DNA of 10,169 bases from CAYHCE01 sp964355015 (GTDB lineage: Bacteria > Cyanobacteriota > Cyanobacteriia > PCC-6307 > Cyanobiaceae). Position 1 is the stretch's first letter. Every line of letters starts with the position of its first letter. Positions 5,999 through 10,169 of the stretch are shown here, piece by piece. The notes under the pieces were generated by a model. That model saw only the letters and a program-made list of their open reading frames with translations, ran no database searches and was not told the origin of the DNA. The stretch lies in contig CAYHCE010000064.1 of assembly GCA_964355015.1 (NCBI GenBank), forward strand, positions 1 to 10,169, written 5' to 3'. Position numbers and translations under genes: made by a program.

Positions 5999-7375
5999 TC
6001 AGGCCACAACCTTCACCGTATCAGCGATCTGCCCGGGCCAGAGCCGGCGCTGCTCCCTCATCCACTCCAGCCGCGCCCCATCGATCCGCTCGCCTGGAAT
6101 CAACAGGGGGATCCCCGGGGGATAGGGGCAGATCGGCTCCGCCGCCAGCCGCTCCAGCGCCTGCTCCAGGGGAAGGGTCTGGTGGGGCAACCTCCAGGCC
6201 TCACCCGGGGTCAGCTCCGGCTCCATCAGGGCGGGAATGGGCGGTGACGAGAAGCAGGGAAAGGGTGCCCCCCCCAGGGCATGGCGCAGCTGCCTGAGCT
6301 GGGCGGGCAGAAGCCTTAGGGCTCGTCGCGGCGGGCGTTCCCCCAGGCAGAAGGTGAGACAGCCGGGCTCAGGAAGCTCGGCGATCACGCCCCGTTGGAG
6401 CAGCCAGGCGTCGGCCGTGAGGCCATTGATGCCCAGGGCGGCGGCATGGAACACCAGACGCAGGGGATCCTGGTTGGCCGCCAGGGGCAGGGAGGCCGCC
6501 TCCAGCGCTTGCCGCAGCCGGGTCGCGCGGTTGAGAGCCAGGCGCAGGCCGCGGGCGCCGGCAGGGCTGTGGCGGTGGCCGAAAGCTGCCGCCGCCGAAG
6601 CCAGCAGCAGGGCACTGGGACTGGAGGTCTGCAGCCAGAGCAGCGACCGCTCGATCGCCTCCTCGCTCACCCGCCCGCGCCGCAGCAGCAGGGCCGCGCT
6701 CTGGGCCAACCCCCCGGCGCTCTTGTGCAGGGACTGCACCACCAGATCGGCACCGGCCGCCATGGCTCCCATCGGCAGTCCCGGCTGGCCGAAGTGAGCG
6801 CCATGGGCCTCATCCACCAGCACCGGCAGGCCCTGGCGGTGGGCCTCGGCGATCAGCCCCTGCAGATCCCCCGCCAGACCCTGGTAGGTGGGATGCACCA
6901 GCACCAGAGCCGCCAGGGGCGGGGCCTGCGCCAGGCGCTGCTGCAGCCAGGCCGGGGTTGGCGGCAGCCACAGCCCAGTGGCGGGATCGAAGGGCAGATC
7001 GAACAGCACTGGCCGCAGGCCACCGAGCACGCAGGCGTGCAGCAGGCTGCGGTGCAGGTTGCGCGGCAGCAGCACCCGCTCGCCGGGCCTGGCCAGGGCC
7101 AGCAGGGCCACCTGCAGCATCCCGCTGGCTCCATTCACCCCGAACCAGCAGCGATCAGCGCCACAGAGGCGGGCGCATTCGGCTTGGTCCGCGGCCACGG
7201 CACCGCCCGGTTCCAGCGGCCCTCCGATCTCGGGCAGTTCCGGCAGATCCCAGCTGCCCGGGCGCCGGCGCAGCAGGTCCACCAGTTCCGGTGCCAGCCC
7301 GCGGCCGCGGCCGTGGGCCGGCAGGTGAAGGTCGAGGGCTGGCCGGGCCGCACGCAGGGCTCGCAGCAGGGACAT
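5999..7375 (-). CDS. Orn/Lys/Arg decarboxylase family PLP enzyme (short cyanobacterial type)
   Basis: A 458-residue fold-type I PLP enzyme of the Orn/Lys/Arg decarboxylase group, which converts basic amino acids to diamines or agmatine. LHLPAHGRGRG is at 16-26 and the PLP-phosphate loop GVNGASGML at 79-87. Asp188 and His191 in VDEAHGAHFG contact the cofactor, and Lys218 in QSLHKSAGG is the Schiff-base lysine. The C-terminal family motif ICPYPPGIPLLIPGE is at 415-429. The N-terminal wing domain of the roughly 700-residue inducible E. coli enzymes is absent, as in Bacillus and cyanobacterial short forms. Whether lysine, arginine or ornithine is the substrate cannot be told. ATG 7375 fits the family's N-terminus. 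It is the first gene of the minus-strand cluster with cbiT and cdsA, 12 nt ahead of cbiT. Confidence 0.88.
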   Translation of the reverse strand: MSLLRALRAARPALDLHLPAHGRGRGLAPELVDLLRRRPGSWDLPELPEIGGPLEPGGAVAADQAECARLCGADRCWFGVNGASGMLQVALLALARPGERVLLPRNLHRSLLHACVLGGLRPVLFDLPFDPATGLWLPPTPAWLQQRLAQAPPLAALVLVHPTYQGLAGDLQGLIAEAHRQGLPVLVDEAHGAHFGQPGLPMGAMAAGADLVVQSLHKSAGGLAQSAALLLRRGRVSEEAIERSLLWLQTSSPSALLLASAAAAFGHRHSPAGARGLRLALNRATRLRQALEAASLPLAANQDPLRLVFHAAALGINGLTADAWLLQRGVIAELPEPGCLTFCLGERPPRRALRLLPAQLRQLRHALGGAPFPCFSSPPIPALMEPELTPGEAWRLPHQTLPLEQALERLAAEPICPYPPGIPLLIPGERIDGARLEWMREQRRLWPGQIADTVKVVA

Positions 7376-7393
7376 GGCCAGCGGGGAACTTTC

Positions 7394-7399
7394 TAGAGT
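7394..7399 (+). promoter_or_regulatory. Possible -10 element for the ABC1 kinase gene
   Basis: TAGAGT fits the TANNNT -10 pattern common in cyanobacteria and lies in the short divergent spacer between the decarboxylase and the kinase. It overlaps the TCTAGA palindrome (7392-7397), so a minus-strand element could share it. No -35 is recognisable. The site is weak evidence by itself. Confidence 0.25.
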
Positions 7400-7424
7400 C
7401 TGCGGGCAGAGCCACTGGCGCCGC

Positions 7425-7430
7425 AGGAGA
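7425..7430 (+). promoter_or_regulatory. Shine-Dalgarno-like AGGAGA in front of an ATC codon
   Basis: AGGAGA ends 7 nt before ATC at 7438, which is in frame with the ABC1 kinase, whereas the first canonical in-frame start (GTG 7480) has no visible ribosome-binding site. It therefore bears on the true start: either initiation at the rare ATC, giving 14 extra residues, or a leader element upstream of GTG 7480. Confidence 0.35.
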
Positions 7431-7479
7431 TCCGACCATCACTGCCAGCTCCCCCGTCCGACCCGTCGTCCCCACCCCT

Positions 7480-9141
7480 GTGGAGGGTCCGCCTCCTCGC
7501 TACGACCCGAACGCCGATCTGCGCTGGTTGCTGCTGCGCCCCTGGCTGCTGATCGCTCGCCTCGTGGTGGTGCTGTGGGAGCTGGCCGGACTGGCACTGG
7601 TGCTGGTGGTTCAGGGCAGCAGCCGCGACACGGCGGTGCAGCAGCGGCTGGGAGGCCGCATCCTCCGCACCCTCACCGTGCTGGGCCCCTGCTTCATCAA
7701 GGTGGGCCAGGCGCTCTCCACCCGCCCCGACCTGGTGCGGCGCGACTGGCTCGACCAGCTCACCCAGCTGCAGGACAACCTGCCCCCCTTCCCCCATGCG
7801 GTGGCCCTGGCGGTGATCGCCGAGGAGCTGGGGGCGCCGGCTCACCAGCTGTTCGAGCACTTCCCTCCCTATCCCGTCGCCGCCGCCAGCCTGGGGCAGG
7901 TGTACCGGGCGGAGCTCACGGCGGGCCACTGGGTGGCCGTGAAGGTTCAGCGTCCCAACCTGGCCTATCTGCTGCGCCGTGATCTGGTGATCATCCGGCT
8001 GCTGGCGGTGCTCACGGCCCCGTTCCTGCCCCTGAACCTCGGCTTCGGCCTCGGGGACATCATCGACGAGTTCGGCCAGACGCTGTTCGAGGAGATCGAC
8101 TACCACCGCGAGGCGGACAATGCCGAACGTTTCGCCGCCCTCTTCGCCGACAATCCAGCCGTGACGGTGCCTCGGGTGGAGCGCCAGCTCTCCAGCCGCC
8201 GGGTTCTCACCACGACCTGGATCAACGGCATCAAGCTGCAGGACCGGCTGGAGCTTGAGGCTCACCGGCTCGAACCCGATGCCCTGATCCGCACCGGTGT
8301 GATGGCGGGTCTCCAGCAGCTGCTGGAGTTCGGCTACTTCCACGCCGATCCTCACCCCGGCAACCTCTTCGCCCTGCCCGGCCGGACCGGCTCCATGGGC
8401 CACGTGGCCTACGTGGACTTCGGCATGATGGATTCGATCAGTGATGCCGACCGCCTGACCCTCACCGCTGCGGTGGTGCACCTGATCAATCGCGATTTCG
8501 AGGCCCTGGCCCGTGATTTCCAGGGGCTCGGTTTCCTGCGCCCGGATGCGGACCTCACCACGATCGTGCCGGCCCTGGAAACGGTGCTCGGCGGCCAGCT
8601 GGGCGAGAACGTGGGCTCCTTCAACTTCAAGGCGATCACCGATCGCTTCTCGGAGCTGATGTACGACTACCCCTTCCGGGTGCCGGCCCGCTTTGCCCTG
8701 ATCATCCGCGCGGTCGTCAGCCAGGAAGGGCTTGCCCTGCGGCTGGATCCGGGCTTCAAGATCATCCGTGTCGCCTATCCCTACGTGGCCCGGCGACTGC
8801 TGGCCGGGGACACGGCCGAGCTGCGTGAAAAGCTGCTCGAGGTGCTGTTCGACCGGCAGGGACGGCTGCAGCTGGCGCGGCTGGAGAGCCTTCTGGCGGT
8901 GGTGGAGCAGGACGAGGCCAATCCAGATCTGCTGCCGGTGGCCGGCGCCGGCCTGCGGCTGCTGCTCGGCCCTCGCGGCGGCAGCCTGCGGCAACGGCTG
9001 CTGCTGATGCTTGTGCGCGACAACCACCTGAACACCGAGGATCTGCAGGCCCTGCTCGGCCTGCTGCGCCGCACCTTCTCACCCCGCAAGCTGGCCGGCG
9101 GCCTGCTGCAGCGGCTCAATCCCCTGGCCAGCGCCGCCTGA
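7480..9141 (+). CDS. ABC1/UbiB (AarF) family atypical protein kinase-like ATPase
   Basis: A protein of about 553 residues from the ABC1K/UbiB family, which supports quinone or isoprenoid lipid metabolism in bacteria, mitochondria and plastids, probably at the membrane. Numbered from GTG 7480, a hydrophobic N-terminal stretch spans about 20-46. The family hallmarks are all present: the KxGQ motif (Lys74-Gln77) in FIKVGQALSTRPDLV, the alanine-rich loop AAAS (134-137) replacing the kinase glycine loop, the ATP lysine Lys155 in VAVKVQRP, EEIDYHREA (204-212), catalytic HADPHPGN (288-295) and the metal-binding YVDFG (Asp313). The C-terminal region beyond about 430 is less conserved. The start is uncertain. 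GTG 7480 puts the characteristic RYDP near the N-terminus, while ATC 7438 has the better ribosome-binding site; longer in-frame extensions would run deep into the divergent decarboxylase gene. A membrane-protein gene follows 62 bp downstream. Confidence 0.92.
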   Translation: MEGPPPRYDPNADLRWLLLRPWLLIARLVVVLWELAGLALVLVVQGSSRDTAVQQRLGGRILRTLTVLGPCFIKVGQALSTRPDLVRRDWLDQLTQLQDNLPPFPHAVALAVIAEELGAPAHQLFEHFPPYPVAAASLGQVYRAELTAGHWVAVKVQRPNLAYLLRRDLVIIRLLAVLTAPFLPLNLGFGLGDIIDEFGQTLFEEIDYHREADNAERFAALFADNPAVTVPRVERQLSSRRVLTTTWINGIKLQDRLELEAHRLEPDALIRTGVMAGLQQLLEFGYFHADPHPGNLFALPGRTGSMGHVAYVDFGMMDSISDADRLTLTAAVVHLINRDFEALARDFQGLGFLRPDADLTTIVPALETVLGGQLGENVGSFNFKAITDRFSELMYDYPFRVPARFALIIRAVVSQEGLALRLDPGFKIIRVAYPYVARRLLAGDTAELREKLLEVLFDRQGRLQLARLESLLAVVEQDEANPDLLPVAGAGLRLLLGPRGGSLRQRLLLMLVRDNHLNTEDLQALLGLLRRTFSPRKLAGGLLQRLNPLASAA

Positions 9142-9169
9142 TCGCACCGGCTTGGCGCCGTCTGCTGGC

Positions 9170-9175
9170 TAAGGT
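9170..9175 (+). promoter_or_regulatory. Possible -10 element before the small membrane-protein gene
   Basis: TAAGGT fits TANNNT, 28 nt upstream of the GTG at 9204, within the 62-bp spacer after the kinase gene. A TTGGCG at 9152-9157 is only 12 nt away, too close for a normal -35. The gene may equally be read through from the kinase. Confidence 0.25.
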
Positions 9176-9203
9176 CACAGCTCTTCATTCGCCTTTCCTG
9201 CCC

Positions 9204-9632
9204 GTGATCACCGATCCGATCGATCTGCGTGAGGCGGCCCAGGAGATCCTGCTGGAGTATGTGCAGGTGGGGCAGCCACCTTTCTTCCTGGCCGGCGTGG
9301 GTCTGGCGGTTGCGGTGCTCTGCGGCCTCACCTTCTCCCGGCTCGTGCAGAACCGCCTCGACGGCTGGAAGCAGGACCGGCTCAATCTGCTGCCGCTCGG
9401 TACGGCGGAAACCACCGCCTCCTACGCGGGCCTGACCCTCGGCGTCACTCTGTTCATCGGCGGCAGCCTGCAGGTGTTCGGCTTCGGCGGCGGCACCGCC
9501 CTGCTGGTGGCGCTTCTGCTCTCACTGCTCACCGGCGGAGCGCTGTGGGTGCAGCTGGAGCAGCTGATGACCCAGGTCCAGAACGGCAGTTTCAAGGCGG
9601 TCGATTTCGACAACTTCGACCAGTTCTTCTGA
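9204..9632 (+). CDS. Three-helix membrane protein of unknown function
   Basis: A 142-residue protein I do not recognise. About 25 N-terminal polar residues precede a first hydrophobic helix (about 27-47). A basic, glutamine-rich loop follows (about 48-68: RLVQNRLDGWKQDR), then two closely spaced glycine-rich helices (about 75-93 and 97-116), and an amphipathic segment leading to an acidic, aromatic tail (AVDFDNFDQFF). The layout suggests a small inner- or thylakoid-membrane protein. No catalytic motif is visible. The start is GTG 9204 with no clear Shine-Dalgarno. It lies 62 bp downstream of the ABC1 kinase on the same strand, so the two may be co-expressed, and it converges on the 88-residue gene with only 9 bp between stop codons. 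GC-rich codon use like its neighbours supports a real gene. Confidence 0.75.
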   Translation: MITDPIDLREAAQEILLEYVQVGQPPFFLAGVGLAVAVLCGLTFSRLVQNRLDGWKQDRLNLLPLGTAETTASYAGLTLGVTLFIGGSLQVFGFGGGTALLVALLLSLLTGGALWVQLEQLMTQVQNGSFKAVDFDNFDQFF

Positions 9633-9641
9633 TCTGGGAGT

Positions 9642-9908
9642 TCAGCTGCCAGGGGCCTGCCCGGCCGCTGTGGCGGCCGCCTCGAGCATGGCGGCCGTCA
9701 CCGGGATGGTCTCGATGGCTTCTTCGTTATCCAGAAACGCATCGAACGAGCGATAGCTTCGGACCAGCGGGGAGTAGGCTGGGTCTGCGCAGACCTCCTG
9801 CCAGCCGAGCCCTGCCGGCCTCAACTCCAGGTAGCAGGCCAGTGCTTCTTCGAAGTCCCCCGCATCCGCGACGCCTTCGCCCATCCAGCACACCTCGAAG
9901 AAGGTCAT
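9642..9908 (-). CDS. Small acidic protein of unknown function
   Basis: An 88-residue protein I cannot assign. It is strongly acidic, with 15 Asp/Glu against three Arg and no Lys, and has cysteines at 7, 25 and 40. A helical segment DFEEALACYLELRPAGLGW (18-36) loosely resembles a TPR-type helix. It is followed by an aromatic stretch AYSPLVRSYRSFDAFL and an alanine-rich tail. No signal peptide or membrane helix is seen, so it is probably cytoplasmic. ATG 9908 is the only start after the in-frame stop at 9921-9923. It lies 69 bp downstream of the sigma factor gene on the same strand, so it may be transcribed with it. Its protein-like composition supports coding, but the short length leaves some doubt. 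Confidence 0.6.
   Translation of the reverse strand: MTFFEVCWMGEGVADAGDFEEALACYLELRPAGLGWQEVCADPAYSPLVRSYRSFDAFLDNEEAIETIPVTAAMLEAAATAAGQAPGS
9662..9679 (+). terminator. GC hairpin 29 bp after the membrane-protein stop codon
   Basis: CGGCCGC (9662-9668) pairs with GCGGCCG (9673-9679) around a TGTG loop. For plus-strand transcripts it lies just past the 9632 stop and could end them. It is inside the 3' end of the convergent 88-residue gene and has no T-run, and GC-rich alanine codons could create it by chance. Confidence 0.3.
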
Positions 9909-9977
9909 CGTTCGCTCGGTTCAGGTCCAGAGCCAGAACTAGCGACGCGGGCGAGGCGTGACATCCTTGCGGCCCCT

Positions 9978-10169
9978 TCACGCCACCAGGTAACCCTCCA
10001 GCTGTCGCGAGCGGGAGCGGATCCCCTCCAGGGCGCGACGTTCGAGGTTGCGGGTCTTGTCGCGGCTCATGCCGAGGCTGCGGGCGATCGACGTGAGGCT
10101 CATCGGTTCCTCGCCGTCGATGCCGTAGCGCATCTTCAGCACGCTCCGCTGCAGCTCCGGCAGCTGCTC
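9978..10169 (-). CDS. RNA polymerase sigma-70 family factor, C-terminal region 4 (5' end outside window)
   Basis: This is the last 63 residues of a sigma-70 family factor; the gene continues off the right edge. The visible part is region 4, which contacts the -35 element: LPELQRSVLKMRYGIDGEE leads into the helix-turn-helix LTSIARSLGMSRDKTRNLERRAL and ends in EGYLVA. In primary sigma factors the recognition helix usually reads RERVRQIE followed by a KLR segment. Here it reads RDKTRNLERRALEGIR, so this is an alternative (group 2 or 3) cyanobacterial sigma rather than the housekeeping RpoD1. The stop (TGA, minus strand) is at 9980-9978, 69 bp from the start of the small acidic gene. Confidence 0.9.
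   Translation of the reverse strand, partial: EQLPELQRSVLKMRYGIDGEEPMSLTSIARSLGMSRDKTRNLERRALEGIRSRSRQLEGYLVA

Noticed and set aside
6395..7396. A 333-codon open frame antisense to the decarboxylase
   Set aside because: It is Gln/Gly/Arg-rich with no family resemblance, and the decarboxylase on the other strand is complete with its PLP lysine.
6958..7479. Upstream extension of the ABC1 kinase frame by about 174 residues
   Set aside because: The extra sequence is Ala/Arg/Pro-rich, unlike the family, and overlaps most of the 5' third of the divergent decarboxylase gene.
7393..9027. A 544-codon open frame antisense to the ABC1 kinase
   Set aside because: It lies wholly over a kinase with every family motif intact, and its translation is Gln/His/Gly/Arg-rich low-complexity sequence with no recognisable domain. 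Long antisense frames are expected where third positions are nearly all G or C.
9727..9981. An 84-codon minus-strand frame overlapping the small acidic gene and touching the sigma gene end
   Set aside because: It overlaps the 88-codon frame in another phase and its translation is Arg/Gly/Leu-rich. The 88-codon product has a more protein-like composition.
1..10169. tRNA, CRISPR array, transposase, integrase, toxin-antitoxin or phage-defence system
   Set aside because: Read on both strands, I found no cloverleaf, no regularly spaced repeats, no recombinase motifs and no recognisable defence gene. The content is ordinary cyanobacterial chromosome.

Overview
This GC-rich window looks like core chromosome of a picocyanobacterium, most likely the high-GC Cyanobium / freshwater-coastal Synechococcus group. 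The inference rests on the gene set: a ClpC-type Hsp100 end, a cobalamin CbiT-like methylase, CdsA, a short cyanobacterial-type Orn/Lys/Arg decarboxylase, an ABC1/UbiB kinase, a DUF2993 protein and a variant sigma-70 region 4. Coding density is also very high, and I found only one HIP1 octamer (GCGATCGC, 595-602). I see no tRNA, rRNA, insertion sequence, CRISPR array or prophage gene, and no gene-free stretch reaches 300 bases.

Layout: 1-557 (+) is the 3' end of clpC. It is followed by a GldA-like metal-dependent dehydrogenase (571-1728, +) and an alpha/beta hydrolase (1725-2615, +) that overlap by 4 nt. The hydrolase converges on an outer-membrane beta-barrel protein (2652-3608, -). A 154-bp divergent spacer with an AT-rich promoter-like patch and a tandem 9-nt repeat separates the barrel gene from a DUF2993/LmeA-like protein (3763-4419, +). 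That gene converges on a tightly packed minus-strand cluster transcribed from 7375 down to 4455: decarboxylase, CbiT-like methyltransferase, cdsA. The last two overlap by 4 nt. Divergent from this cluster are the ABC1 kinase (about 7480-9141, +) and a three-helix membrane protein of unknown function (9204-9632, +). The window ends with two minus-strand genes: a small acidic protein of unknown function (9642-9908) and the 3' end of a sigma-70 family factor (9978-10169).

Functional themes are housekeeping: protein quality control, membrane lipid synthesis (CdsA), lipid binding (DUF2993), quinone/isoprenoid-linked kinase biology (ABC1K), cobalamin synthesis and amino-acid decarboxylation. I do not see a clear novel system. 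The points most worth a second look are: a perfect 16-bp inverted repeat inside the 3' end of the dehydrogenase gene; a terminator-like hairpin inside its 5' end; the unresolved start of the ABC1 kinase, where a good Shine-Dalgarno faces an ATC codon; tandem repeats upstream of the outer-membrane protein; and two small uncharacterised proteins at the right end.
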